Shown here in pieces: positions 26,835 through 36,317 of a stretch of 64,000 nt of DNA. Position numbers and translations under genes: made by a program. Under the pieces are notes generated by a model, which searched no databases, was not told the origin of the DNA, and saw only the letters and a program-made list of their open reading frames with translations. The stretch is taken from positions 87,466 to 151,465 of the forward strand of contig PAVO01000018.1 in assembly GCA_002713215.1 (NCBI GenBank), in the 5' to 3' direction. Position 1 is the stretch's first letter. Every line of letters begins with the position of its first letter. The DNA is from Crocinitomicaceae bacterium (GTDB lineage: Bacteria; Bacteroidota; Bacteroidia; Flavobacteriales_G; Salibacteraceae).

Positions 26835-29231
26835 GTTAACTCTACTCTCAGGAATAGCAATTCTAACATTCATATCATTTAGCGTCTCATTTATTCTAAG
26901 CGATATTTCTGAACCGACAACCAATATATTACCTGTAACCCAGTACAAAATTCTAAAACGATAATAATTTTGAAACTGTCCCTTGAAAAGTACTTGAGGA
27001 GTTGGGTCGCTCAACACTTCCTGGTTTAAAATAATTGCGCTGTGAATTGCCATAATTATATCTCTGGGGTCTGCGTCCTTTTCAGTCTCTAGTATAATCT
27101 CACGTCTTCTATTCTTATCGGTTAAAGTAAGATTAGTTACTTGCTTTGTAATAAGGTCACCATTTGGTACAATTACCTCAGCTCCATCCCAGGTTTTGAC
27201 TTTACTTGCTCGCAATCCAATTTCCAATACCACTCCATCCAATTCACCCATAACAATGATGTCACCGGCAACAATGGGACGCTCAAAAAGAAGGATAAGC
27301 CCACTAATAAAGTTTCCTACAATATTTTGCAAGCCAAAACCAATACCAACCGACAAAGCACCGGCAATAAAGCTGAGCTTGTTTAAATCGATTCCAAGAG
27401 AAGCCACGGCCAGGAAAAAACCCATGGTCAGGACAAAGTACCTGGTAGACACTCCAATTGCTACCGGAAGCCCTCGTTTCATGCTGAAACGTGGTAATAT
27501 TTCATCCTCAAGAAGAACCTTTAAAGACAGGCCAATAAACCAGGCCGCAATAAGCACCAGAATAGCATCCCACAAGTGACCCAGAGTAAAAGTGACGCTA
27601 CCAAATTTCCAGGAAAGGTCATTAATAATAGCCTGGTATTCGTCCAGCGTAGAATATAATCCAAATTGGATCAATACAATTTTGGTCCAGACTAAGGTTA
27701 GTACCCCTTTTAGAATAAGCAGGCTATACTTAGTTAAGGACTCTTTATACCTGAAAATGATGTTTGACTTTTGCATGATCTTTCCATGAAACAAAAGCGT
27801 TAATAGGCCTTGTCCCATCGAGACCAAAGCAAAAAACAAGAACATGGCTACAGAACATGAAACAACTCCCCTAACCACATAAAAAGCAAATGCAGTATTA
27901 CCCCTTATGTTTCCAACAATAGCCGCGATAAGAAGAAGTATGGCAATAATTGCCAATGGAAAAAATGAAGTAAATAACGGTTGCTGCTTGTAATACATTT
28001 TCAGGTTTGAACTTACATTCCGATACAAATGAATAAAGCCAACCAAGGCAATAACTCCTTCAATCATCACTATCCATCTTCTGGTTAGCTCAAAATTTCC
28101 AATTAATGTGTTCAGCTGGTCAAAGAAGAATGTAATTGCCAGTAGAAATATAGTAACGTGGAATTTCTTTGACAGAATTTGCGGTAATAGTATTATTAAA
28201 GGGACCAGCAGAAGGAGTGTATTGAACTCTTTGACCGTTACTGGAATACCTTTATAAATCCAATTGGAAACCAGGATACCAACAAAGGTTGCTGCCCAAA
28301 AAGGCCTACTAATAAACTGAATGGTAGCCTTCATAGTGTCCTTTTGAAAGGCCTCCCATGAACTAAAATTGATGGATACGTAATAGAAGAATGCTAAGAA
28401 CAATACAAACAAAATCAAATGAAATATTGCCTCATTACTGTTTTTGCCTATGAACTCAATTGTTTCTGTATAGATAGACCCCCAAGAATGAGCCGCCTGT
28501 TCCCTAAGGCTTAATGTATCATTGGGAGACTTGGTAACATTCCATATGGCCGGTTGATCTCTCGTAAACAGGCCCGATAGTTGATCTTCCTCAAACTTCT
28601 TTAGGGTAGTTTCAACTTCGAGCAAATGACTTTTGGAACTAATAATCCGATTGTTAATTTCAAAAGCAACCGTAGTTGAATCAGATATTTGTTCCAACAC
28701 CGCTTCAATATTTTCAATATTTACCGCAAGTGTTTTTTCAATCACTTCTTTATTCGCAGGATCAACCAGTGTTTTTATGGTACGCTTCCACTTTTCATTT
28801 TCTTCATCCAAAAGCATCTTGTGTGATTCTAAACTGGAAAATATTCCTTGTATTTTTTCTTCTTGTTTTACAACCTTTTTATCAATTTGTAAACGAAGCT
28901 CTTCCAGTTCTCTAAGCGTTCTAATGCTCGGATCCTCAACCAACTTAGCTGTGGCTTGAGAATCGAGACTGACCAACTTATTTTCTAATTGAATGGTGGT
29001 TAAGTCAATTTTCTGAAGCTCTATCAAAGAGCTTAAGTAGTTGTTTGCCCTTTTTATCTTTTCGTTTAGCCGATTGGTTTCCTTACTCAAATTGGTTAAC
29101 TCAACCACCTCTATTTGACTCGTGGATGTATCGGTTACGGACTTGTCTTCTGTTTGTGAAAATCCATAATGACCAGTCAATACAATCGCAATTGAGAGAG
29201 TGATCAAACGCCAATTTATACTCTGAAGCAT
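26796..29231 (-). CDS. Large MscS-family mechanosensitive channel
   Basis: 811 residues from ATG 29231. Signal peptide (MLQSINWRLITLSIAIVLTG...FSQ), a periplasmic coiled-coil of ~200 residues (LSKETNRLNEKIKRANNYL and several further heptad segments), about ten membrane helices, then the MscS pore and beta domain (SVGIGFGLQNIVGNFISGLI, LFERPIVAGDIIVMG, VKTWDGAEVIVPNGDLI). The architecture resembles MscK/MscM-type long channels that release solutes upon osmotic downshock. Transcribed toward dprA; the two coding regions overlap at their 3' ends. Confidence 0.9.
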   Translation of the reverse strand: MLQSINWRLITLSIAIVLTGHYGFSQTEDKSVTDTSTSQIEVVELTNLSKETNRLNEKIKRANNYLSSLIELQKIDLTTIQLENKLVSLDSQATAKLVEDPSIRTLRELEELRLQIDKKVVKQEEKIQGIFSSLESHKMLLDEENEKWKRTIKTLVDPANKEVIEKTLAVNIENIEAVLEQISDSTTVAFEINNRIISSKSHLLEVETTLKKFEEDQLSGLFTRDQPAIWNVTKSPNDTLSLREQAAHSWGSIYTETIEFIGKNSNEAIFHLILFVLFLAFFYYVSINFSSWEAFQKDTMKATIQFISRPFWAATFVGILVSNWIYKGIPVTVKEFNTLLLLVPLIILLPQILSKKFHVTIFLLAITFFFDQLNTLIGNFELTRRWIVMIEGVIALVGFIHLYRNVSSNLKMYYKQQPLFTSFFPLAIIAILLLIAAIVGNIRGNTAFAFYVVRGVVSCSVAMFLFFALVSMGQGLLTLLFHGKIMQKSNIIFRYKESLTKYSLLILKGVLTLVWTKIVLIQFGLYSTLDEYQAIINDLSWKFGSVTFTLGHLWDAILVLIAAWFIGLSLKVLLEDEILPRFSMKRGLPVAIGVSTRYFVLTMGFFLAVASLGIDLNKLSFIAGALSVGIGFGLQNIVGNFISGLILLFERPIVAGDIIVMGELDGVVLEIGLRASKVKTWDGAEVIVPNGDLITKQVTNLTLTDKNRRREIILETEKDADPRDIIMAIHSAIILNQEVLSDPTPQVLFKGQFQNYYRFRILYWVTGNILVVGSEISLRINETLNDMNVRIAIPESRVNLSDSEVKPTTGK

Positions 29232-29297
29232 ATACAATAATACACGGAATTGTAGATTAATGCCAATTCCATTGTTTTAAGTCGTAATTTAGGAGAC

Positions 29298-29756
29298 ATG
29301 AAAAAGTATAGAACTGAAAATCTTACCATTGGTTGGGAGCCTGATAAATGCATTCATTCGGCAGTTTGTATTTCACAATTGGCTTCTGTGTTTGATATAA
29401 ACAAGAGACCCTGGATTAATGTGGATGGGGCATCAGAAGAAGAAATTGCTAAACAAATTGATCGGTGTCCCTCAGGTGCCCTTTCTTATCAAAAAAGAAA
29501 TGAAGCTACCCAAAATGAAAAAAAAGTTGCCGTTGCTGGTACTTCACCTGCCCTTGTTGAATTGGAATCTGACAAGAAACAAGCTTGGTGCGCCTGTGGT
29601 TCCAGTGGTAATCAACCTTGGTGCGATGGGTCTCATAAAGGATCAGGTGTTACCCCAGTAGTCTTTAGCGTTGATGAGAAAAAAAAGGTTGCACTTTGTA
29701 TGTGCAAGCATACCTCAAACCCACCATACTGCGATGGTACACATGCTAAAATTTAA
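29298..29756 (+). CDS. Iron-sulfur protein: Fer4_19 domain fused to two CDGSH motifs
   Basis: 152 residues. Residues ~1-66 form a divergent 4Fe-4S mono-cluster domain (cysteines in WEPDKCIHSAVC and DRCPSGAL). Residues ~98-152 contain two CDGSH motifs, CACGSSGNQPWCDGSH and CMCKHTSNPPYCDGTH, each with the 3Cys-1His set that binds a 2Fe-2S cluster. A Lys/Glu linker joins the parts. It is soluble and probably takes part in electron or cluster transfer; the exact partner is unknown. Divergent from the MscS gene with a 66-bp intergenic gap. Confidence 0.9.
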   Translation: MKKYRTENLTIGWEPDKCIHSAVCISQLASVFDINKRPWINVDGASEEEIAKQIDRCPSGALSYQKRNEATQNEKKVAVAGTSPALVELESDKKQAWCACGSSGNQPWCDGSHKGSGVTPVVFSVDEKKKVALCMCKHTSNPPYCDGTHAKI

Positions 29757-29873
29757 TCTCGGTTGACTTGTTCCAATAAAAACTCAAAAAAATCCAAACC
29801 TATTTTATAACTTGAATTGTAATTAAAGCGATTCAAATATTACATCGAATCTTTTAATTTCTATTTTTACCTA

Positions 29874-30422
29874 ATGCTTAAAGTGCGACTCACATTGGTG
29901 CTATTTCTTTTGATTCTTGGGTCATCATCCTATGCTCAACGGTATACGCAAAGTGGAGTAATTCATACTGAAATTCAGCTTTTTACGAAAAACGGCATAC
30001 AAATAAATGGTAGCTCCAAGGAAATGCATGTGGATTATCCCGCCCAAGATCAAAAAATGGTAATTCGACTAGATCCACATACCATAAGAACAGATAACAT
30101 CGATTTTAATAAACAACTAGATGAATGTCTATTAGGAAACTTCGTTTTTACTTCCGAGGTAGACGCTAGCTCGTTGGAATTTCGCAGTAAGTATAATGAA
30201 ACCATAGAGGTGGAAGCTGAAGCGGAAATAAATAATATTACTCAACAAGTAAAACTTTACCTCATACTATCCAATAAAAAGACGACTAATAAAAATGAAA
30301 TTATTATAGTAGGTAAGGGTGTAATTAATATTTCAGATTTTGAATTAGACAACATCTTTCCGGACCTTGAAGGAGAGCTGATTTTCCAGTTCACACAGAA
30401 CTTGGTTGTAAACTATAAATAA
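29874..30422 (+). CDS. YceI-like secreted protein
   Basis: 182 residues with signal peptide (MLKVRLTLVLFLLILGSSSYAQ) and a lipocalin-like beta-barrel pattern resembling YceI: 'YTQSGVIHTEIQLFTKNG', FNKQLDECLLGNFVF, and an ending FPDLEGELIFQF. YceI proteins bind isoprenoid or amide ligands; nothing more specific can be read here. Its stop codon is directly followed by the ATG of the next gene, with no spacer, so the two are translationally linked. Confidence 0.7.
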   Translation: MLKVRLTLVLFLLILGSSSYAQRYTQSGVIHTEIQLFTKNGIQINGSSKEMHVDYPAQDQKMVIRLDPHTIRTDNIDFNKQLDECLLGNFVFTSEVDASSLEFRSKYNETIEVEAEAEINNITQQVKLYLILSNKKTTNKNEIIIVGKGVINISDFELDNIFPDLEGELIFQFTQNLVVNYK

Positions 30423-31016
30423 ATGAAAAAATCACTTTTACTTATTCTAATCGGCCTTTCTAGCCAGCTTGTATTCGGGCAAAATAATGGATCAACTGCA
30501 GCGGTAAAAAAGGATGCAGAGTTTTCTATTCGAGCTAACTGGAATTACCAATATTTTTCCTTCTCGGGAAGAAGGACGAACTCAATGGCTCTTGGAGGAA
30601 TACTTGAAAAAAGGATTAATTACGAGAGTACTATCGGTTTAACGGTTAACTATATAACCCGAATGGAAGATGGAAGCGTGCAGAATGAGAATTTGCCAAG
30701 TTACCAGGAGGTTGTATACTTTGCTCCATTTGTAAGAAAATATTTCCATAAAGCGCTTGATGGCCCATATGCTGGATTTACCATGGGTATTGGAATTCCT
30801 AGTGGTAAAGGAACTCAGTGGGATTTTGGAGGGCAATTCGGATACAGCATCCTCAACCATAAATTAGCTGTAGACCTCATGATTAACGTGGGCTTTGGAT
30901 CTTATCGATACTATACTGATGCGTATAATAACAATGGAATTTATGTTAATGAGGTCTTTGTTAGAGATTATGGCTTTTATTTCCGTCCTGGAATAAGTAT
31001 AGGCCTGGCGCACTAA
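30423..31016 (+). CDS. Outer-membrane beta-barrel protein, unknown function
   Basis: 197 residues; signal peptide MKKSLLLILIGLSSQLVFGQ. The mature protein shows alternating short strands ending in aromatics (ANWNYQYFSFSG, INYESTIGLTVNYI, VVYFAPFVRKYF, GPYAGFTMGIGI, DFGGQFGYSI, LMINVGFGSYRYY), the pattern of an 8-stranded OmpA/OmpX-like barrel. Directly follows the YceI-like gene (stop and start codons adjacent). Confidence 0.75.
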   Translation: MKKSLLLILIGLSSQLVFGQNNGSTAAVKKDAEFSIRANWNYQYFSFSGRRTNSMALGGILEKRINYESTIGLTVNYITRMEDGSVQNENLPSYQEVVYFAPFVRKYFHKALDGPYAGFTMGIGIPSGKGTQWDFGGQFGYSILNHKLAVDLMINVGFGSYRYYTDAYNNNGIYVNEVFVRDYGFYFRPGISIGLAH

Positions 31017-31114
31017 ACCCAACCTTCGTAATAAAATAATGTTAACTTTATTGGTTCGAACTCGTTCAAGTGACGGTGGCGTAATTATGATTTTGTGTAT
31101 TTAGAGTGTTTTTG

Positions 31115-32611
31115 ATGAGCGAAGTGTGGTTTAAAAAATATTTGATTGGGGCGTTTATTGCGCTCCTTATTCCTTTCGCTTCGGTTTCTTCCCCCCTCGA
31201 GATTCTAGGTGTGGTTAAGGAATTCAACCAAAAAAAGGTAGAGACTAAAGTTTACATAAACTATTTTGGGAAAGACACAGTAACCTATACCGACACTAAA
31301 GGGCTCTATGATATTATACTTGACGTTCCTTTTAACAGCGGTTACATATTAATAAGCACAGTGGATTGCATTGGTGACACTATTGAAAATTTCGCCTATT
31401 ATGCAACCAATCAACAGCTTATAGTATCTGATTTTGAACTTTGTAAAAGTAACTTTAGAACATACCTAACCGGTGATGTTTTTTACTACAAACTCCCGGC
31501 CAGGGGTGTAAGAATAGAATTATCACTCAACAAATTCCGCTCTATCCTTGAGTATGTTTATACTGATTCTTCCGGGCATTTTGAAGCCTATATGGGAACC
31601 GGAACCATTCGAAGTGGTACCATGTCGGCCCGCGTTATGGATTGTACGGGAAGATATATCTATAGCTCTGCAGATTTTTCAGATGGTGATACATTGGATT
31701 TGAGTTTTGTAAAATGTAAACCCCCAGGCGAAACCTTGCTAACCGGCCAAATAAGCCGTGGTACCAACTATGCTTTTAAAGACGAAGTAAAACTTCTCTT
31801 GTATTCACTGGACCGCGATAGTAAGGAAATGTATATCGCAGACTCGGCAACGACTAAATATGGAGGAGCTTATAAGTTCTTTTTGAGTGACTATGAGTCC
31901 TATTTAATTAAGGCTATGCCTATGTCAAATCATTCAATTATGTATCCAACTTATACGAATGGTTCAACATTTTGGGATGAAGATCCGGTAATTAAAATTG
32001 TTAATCTGGAAGGGCAAATTCGGAAAAATGTTCCAATGAACTTAAACTATCAGGGTTTAGGAAATCAGTCGATAAGTGGAAACATCATTAATGAAAGTAC
32101 TCAGGGTAAGGGACTAAGTAGAAACCAACCAGCTGTATTACTACTATCTGTCGAAAAAGAACCATTAGCCTATACTTATGCAGAGCCAAACGGGTCGTAC
32201 AAGTTTGAAAAAATAACTAGCGGGGAATACTTTATTTGGGTAGATGATCCCGGAAAACGTACTATACCTGTGAAAGTTTATTTAGACCGGTCCACCACTA
32301 ATATCGAAGCCGAAGAAATTGTTGTTACAGATTACAGAATAGCCCCTAGATCAACTTCACAAAAGGAAATAGTGAATTCACAAAATGCCGTGACCTTCGG
32401 ACCCAATCCTTTCGTTAACTTTATACGTCTTAATTTTAAACAGGAGCAACCTGCTGAAGTTCAAATAATTTCAATGTCTGGTACACTGTTGAAAAGCGAA
32501 ATGCTATCGAATGAAAATACACTCAACACATCTGATATTCCAAATGGAACCTATTTAATAGTAGTAAATACCGAAGACGAAATTTATATACAGCGAATGA
32601 TAAAAAACTAG
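31115..32611 (+). CDS. T9SS-exported surface protein with carboxypeptidase-regulatory-like beta domains
   Basis: 498 residues from ATG 31115; the frame extends to a GTG at 31106. Signal peptide (LIGAFIALLIPFASVSS), then several Ig/CarboxypepD_reg-like beta repeats: VVKEFNQKKVETKVYINYFG, a region with TYTDTKGLYDI, 'VYTDSSGHFEAYMG', and EPNGSYKFEKITSGEYFIWV near residue 370. The last ~75 residues are a T9SS sorting domain (FGPNPFVNFIRLNF ... IPNGTYLIVV ... QRMIKN). It lies 4 bp upstream of an ECF sigma gene, so it may be part of one regulated unit. Confidence 0.82.
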   Translation: MSEVWFKKYLIGAFIALLIPFASVSSPLEILGVVKEFNQKKVETKVYINYFGKDTVTYTDTKGLYDIILDVPFNSGYILISTVDCIGDTIENFAYYATNQQLIVSDFELCKSNFRTYLTGDVFYYKLPARGVRIELSLNKFRSILEYVYTDSSGHFEAYMGTGTIRSGTMSARVMDCTGRYIYSSADFSDGDTLDLSFVKCKPPGETLLTGQISRGTNYAFKDEVKLLLYSLDRDSKEMYIADSATTKYGGAYKFFLSDYESYLIKAMPMSNHSIMYPTYTNGSTFWDEDPVIKIVNLEGQIRKNVPMNLNYQGLGNQSISGNIINESTQGKGLSRNQPAVLLLSVEKEPLAYTYAEPNGSYKFEKITSGEYFIWVDDPGKRTIPVKVYLDRSTTNIEAEEIVVTDYRIAPRSTSQKEIVNSQNAVTFGPNPFVNFIRLNFKQEQPAEVQIISMSGTLLKSEMLSNENTLNTSDIPNGTYLIVVNTEDEIYIQRMIKN

Positions 32612-32615
32612 GCTT

Positions 32616-33191
32616 ATGGAGGTATCCCAGAAAATCATTAAATCCTGTGTTAAAAATGATAGGATGGCACAACAAGAATTGTACAAGTTGTGTTACGGTC
32701 CCCTCCTAAGCATATGCATGCGCTACAAGCATAACAAAGAAGACGGTGTTGCGATATTAAATGATGCTTTTCTGAAAATACTTACCAATTTAAAAGACCT
32801 GGGCAATGACGTCCCATTTGAGGCGTGGATTAAACGAATTACTATAAATTGTTGCATTAACGATTATCGAAAGAATAAAAACAAGCCGAAACTAATTAAC
32901 GTTGAATCCGAATCATTTTTGGACATTCTTCTACCCATAGACGATGAAGAAATTGATGAGGCAGACCAAGGAATATCCATTCAAAAATTACGAACATTAC
33001 TTGCTGAATTACCTAACAGTTCTCAAGAAGTTTTCCAATTATATATTCTTGAAGGGTATAATCACGCAGAAATTGGGGGTATTCTGAATATCTCAGAAGG
33101 TACCTCTAAATGGCACCTAAACAACGCCCGGAAAATATTAAGAACCAAATTGAAAGAAAGGTTCAATATTACTCGCAAGGTTGCGCTTTAG
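32616..33191 (+). CDS. ECF-type RNA polymerase sigma factor
   Basis: 191 residues. Region 2: QQELYKLCYGPLLSICMRY ... DAFLKILTNL ... FEAWIKRITINCCINDYRK (residues ~20-90), the -10 recognition and core-binding part. Region 4: ELPNSSQEVFQLYILEGYNH, then AEIGGILNISEGTSKWHLNN (residues ~127-175), a helix-turn-helix for -35 binding. Linker is acidic (LLPIDDEEIDEADQ). It follows the T9SS surface protein and precedes by 2 bp a gene whose N-terminus looks like a membrane anti-sigma region, which would be its natural regulator. Confidence 0.93.
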   Translation: MEVSQKIIKSCVKNDRMAQQELYKLCYGPLLSICMRYKHNKEDGVAILNDAFLKILTNLKDLGNDVPFEAWIKRITINCCINDYRKNKNKPKLINVESESFLDILLPIDDEEIDEADQGISIQKLRTLLAELPNSSQEVFQLYILEGYNHAEIGGILNISEGTSKWHLNNARKILRTKLKERFNITRKVAL

Positions 33192-33193
33192 TC

Positions 33194-34747
33194 ATGAGTA
33201 AAATTGATACCCTATATAAGCGGGCCTTTGGCACCGATAAGCACGAATACAACGATGCGAATTGGGAGAAGATGGAATCTTTGCTCGATGACGTGCTCCC
33301 AGTTAAGGAATCAACATCGTGGCTTTCGAGAGCAGCTTCTTTTGCACTGGTTGCAGGGCTCACATTAGTTGGCACCTTGTTTATTGACCAATCTCCTGAA
33401 CTATTAGAAACGGACAGGTATTCTCAAACACAAAATGAGGGCCAAGATCTGAAAGGTGAAACTGCAGTTCCCTCCAATGACCGTGACCTTGTCAAAACAA
33501 ATAATAAGATTGTCAATACAACATCCAGTATGCGCGTTGTAAAATATACTTCTCCTGTACTCGCAAGTACAACTATTCCTGGAAAGGAGGATGTTAGTAA
33601 AACGAGTTCAACTCTTGCAGAAGATAATTTTGCTCCGAACCGTTCTGTTTTAACCATAAGTTCTAATAGTGCTACACCTTCGGGCTTAGTTCATGTAGCC
33701 GGGTTATCCAATTCCCTGGCTTCTGCCGAACTTGAAAACTCCATTGTTAAACTTGGTTTGTCTCTTGGGAAAAAACCCATTTCCATTGTAAACGAACCTT
33801 CAAAAATTGAAAGAACAAATCCCCCTGCCCCAGCCATAAGGTCCATGACTAGTCTTGAATTTATGAGCCGCCCTGACTTGGTTTTAGACGTGGAATCAAT
33901 GTCTTTATTATCGTATCAACCTGCCAAGGGCAAGAGAATTAAATATCGTGTTTCACCAAAAGTATTTACCGAACTTGCAGTTGTTAGTGAACAATTGGAT
34001 AATGATTTGGATTTGAATATTTACGTGAGTGAAGAAATTAAAAATGTTGCCCTTGTGAATATGAAGAACAACAATTCTGAAGTTGGCATGAACCTAGGCT
34101 TTAAATGGAAGGGGTTGGTTGTTTCATCAGGTGTATTCTACAAAAAACATTCAGCAGCTTATCGACTGTACTATAGTCATACAAGAAATTGGGAAGAACA
34201 AAACATTCAAACGGAAACCACTATGGAGGTGGATTCTACCTTTATACGAACAGATGTAATATTACCGGTTGATGGAGAAACAACCTATACCATGAAGGAC
34301 ATATATCAGGTGGATTCCACCTATTATACCACCTCTGATACAACAAGAATTGCAAGGTCAAGTACCGATGAGCTTGATGAATACTTCGATTATAAAATTC
34401 GTTATGTAAGTATTCCGCTAAACATTGGGTATGAACATCAAATTAGTCGGTTTTTTGTGTCGGTTAATGTTGGAATGAATATGAGCTTTTTGGCCAATGC
34501 ATCAGGTAGCATTTACAACTCAAGAACCAATCAGGTTGAATCGTTTGTTGATAAGCAAGATTTGAATTCGGTACTTTATACTGCCAATGCTTCCGTGGGA
34601 GTTGGTTATAATTTCAGCCCACAGCTTAGTTTGGCCGTTCAACCGCGACTTAGCAAGGCATTAAATAGCACCTTTAAGTCTACATCAGACTTTGCAACTA
34701 CCTACATGGGTTACGGTGCAAACTTTGCCCTAAGGTATAGCTTCTAG
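33194..34747 (+). CDS. Hybrid protein: anti-sigma-like N-terminus plus outer-membrane barrel-like C-terminus
   Basis: 517 residues from ATG 33194; a longer frame from 33110 lies inside the sigma gene. Residues 1-45 are a charged cytoplasmic-type segment (YKRAFGTDKHEYNDANWEKM), residues ~46-63 a single hydrophobic helix (SRAASFALVAGLTLVGTLFI), then a Ser/Thr-rich linker of ~170 residues, then a C-terminal half of barrel-like strands (FKWKGLVVSSGVFYKK, YKIRYVSIPLNIGYEH, RFFVSVNVGMNMSFL, ASVGVGYNFSPQLSLAVQPR) ending in ALRYSF. Barrel fold plus a cytoplasmic sigma-binding-like segment in one chain is odd; the gene follows the ECF sigma by 2 bp. It is probably an anti-sigma regulator that senses envelope state, by inference. 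Confidence 0.72.
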   Translation: MSKIDTLYKRAFGTDKHEYNDANWEKMESLLDDVLPVKESTSWLSRAASFALVAGLTLVGTLFIDQSPELLETDRYSQTQNEGQDLKGETAVPSNDRDLVKTNNKIVNTTSSMRVVKYTSPVLASTTIPGKEDVSKTSSTLAEDNFAPNRSVLTISSNSATPSGLVHVAGLSNSLASAELENSIVKLGLSLGKKPISIVNEPSKIERTNPPAPAIRSMTSLEFMSRPDLVLDVESMSLLSYQPAKGKRIKYRVSPKVFTELAVVSEQLDNDLDLNIYVSEEIKNVALVNMKNNNSEVGMNLGFKWKGLVVSSGVFYKKHSAAYRLYYSHTRNWEEQNIQTETTMEVDSTFIRTDVILPVDGETTYTMKDIYQVDSTYYTTSDTTRIARSSTDELDEYFDYKIRYVSIPLNIGYEHQISRFFVSVNVGMNMSFLANASGSIYNSRTNQVESFVDKQDLNSVLYTANASVGVGYNFSPQLSLAVQPRLSKALNSTFKSTSDFATTYMGYGANFALRYSF

Positions 34748-36273
34748 AAATCGAATTTTATTCCCTGCGCTAGTGGAAGTTCACTGGAGTAATTAATTGT
34801 ATTCGTCTGCCTTCTCATATAGGCTTTCCATGCGTCTGAACCAGATTCTCTTCCCCCACCAGTTTCTTTTTCACCACCAAATGCACCTCCAATTTCCGCT
34901 CCTGAAGTTCCAATATTGACATTGGCAATTCCACAGTCTGAACCTGCACTGGATAAAAAGCTTTCCGCTTCACGCATATTGGTTGTCATAATTGCAGAAG
35001 ACAGCCCTTGTTTTACACCATTCTGAAGCTCTATTGCCTCATTCAAATCACTGTATTTTATTAAATATAGGATGGGGGCAAATGTTTCTTCCTGGACAAT
35101 CTGGTATTCATTCTGAACTTCAGCAATTGCAGGCTTAACATAGCAACCACTTTCGTACCCATAACCAGTAAGTACTCCTCCATCAACAAGCATGGTACCT
35201 CCAGCCTTTTCAATTTCTATAAGCGCATTCAAATACGCATCCACCGCCATAGTATCGATCAATGGACCTACGTGATTGTTTTCATCAAGTGGATCACCAA
35301 TTCTAATCTGTCCATAAGCACTAACCAGCTTTTCTTTTAGGGCATCATAAATACTCTCATGAATAATTAGTCTACGGGTTGATGTACATCGTTGTCCAGC
35401 AGTGCCTACAGCGCCAAAAACAGCTCCAATAATTGTCATTTCAATGTCGGCATCCGGAGTAACAATTATGGCATTGTTTCCACCAAGTTCCAGCAAAGAC
35501 CTACCTAACCTTTTTGCAACCTCTGCACCAACTATTTTTCCCATTCTAATTGAACCGGTGGCAGAAACCAATGGAATTCGTACGTCTTGTGTTAGCATTT
35601 CTCCAACCTTGTAATCACCGTTCACCAAACAACTAAGTCCTTCAGGCAAATCGTTTTCTCTGATTACCTCAGCAAAAATATTCTGGCAAGCCACTCCGCA
35701 AAGTGGAACTTTTTCTGATGGCTTCCAAACACATACGTCTCCACAAACCCAAGCCAGGGCCGAATTCCAACACCATACTGCAACCGGAAAATTGAACGCT
35801 GAAATTATTCCAACAGTTCCAAGCGGATGGTATTGTTCATACATTCGATGGCCTGGGCGCTCAGAATGCATGGTTAAGCCATAAAGCTGACGAGAAAGTC
35901 CTACTGCAAAATCACAGATATCGATCATTTCCTGAACCTCTCCAAGGCCTTCTTGCAACGACTTACCCATTTCGTAAGTAACTAAGGTTCCGAGGGCCTC
36001 TTTTCGCTCCCTAAGTTTAAGGCCAAACTGGCGCACTATTTCTCCACGCTGAGGGGCAGGAACAGTTCTCCAATGGACAAAAGCATCCTGGGCTTTCTTG
36101 AGTACCTTTTCGTAATCTTCTTTTTCAGAAACGCCAACTTTTCCAATCAACTTCCCGCTAATTGGTGAAAATGATTCAATGTAACTTTTAGCTTCTAACC
36201 AATCAGATCCAGTACTGGTACCTTGATTGACTTCAGAAAGGCCCAATGTGTTTAATGCTTCACCTATATTCAT
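34744..36273 (-). CDS. Aldehyde dehydrogenase, ALDH7 (alpha-aminoadipic semialdehyde) type
   Basis: NAD-dependent oxidation of an aldehyde, probably alpha-aminoadipic semialdehyde in lysine catabolism or a similar osmolyte-linked substrate. 509 residues: GIISAFNFPVAVWCWNSALA, WKPSEKVPL, catalytic Glu in LELGGNNAI, catalytic Cys in GTAGQRCTSTRR, and EETFAPILY. The length and the motif AFGGEKETGGGRESGSDAWK near the end are ALDH7-like. It starts 44 bp after the antiporter gene and its end overlaps the hybrid barrel gene by 4 bp (convergent). Confidence 0.92.
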   Translation of the reverse strand: MNIGEALNTLGLSEVNQGTSTGSDWLEAKSYIESFSPISGKLIGKVGVSEKEDYEKVLKKAQDAFVHWRTVPAPQRGEIVRQFGLKLRERKEALGTLVTYEMGKSLQEGLGEVQEMIDICDFAVGLSRQLYGLTMHSERPGHRMYEQYHPLGTVGIISAFNFPVAVWCWNSALAWVCGDVCVWKPSEKVPLCGVACQNIFAEVIRENDLPEGLSCLVNGDYKVGEMLTQDVRIPLVSATGSIRMGKIVGAEVAKRLGRSLLELGGNNAIIVTPDADIEMTIIGAVFGAVGTAGQRCTSTRRLIIHESIYDALKEKLVSAYGQIRIGDPLDENNHVGPLIDTMAVDAYLNALIEIEKAGGTMLVDGGVLTGYGYESGCYVKPAIAEVQNEYQIVQEETFAPILYLIKYSDLNEAIELQNGVKQGLSSAIMTTNMREAESFLSSAGSDCGIANVNIGTSGAEIGGAFGGEKETGGGRESGSDAWKAYMRRQTNTINYSSELPLAQGIKFDF

Positions 36274-36317
36274 GAATAGTGTCTTAAATAATAAAATGCA
36301 ATATTAGTTGGCTTTAT

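Noticed and set aside
27141..29000. Several plus-strand ORFs opposite the MscS gene
   Set aside because: They are antisense shadows in a long membrane-protein gene, with no ribosome-binding or family features.
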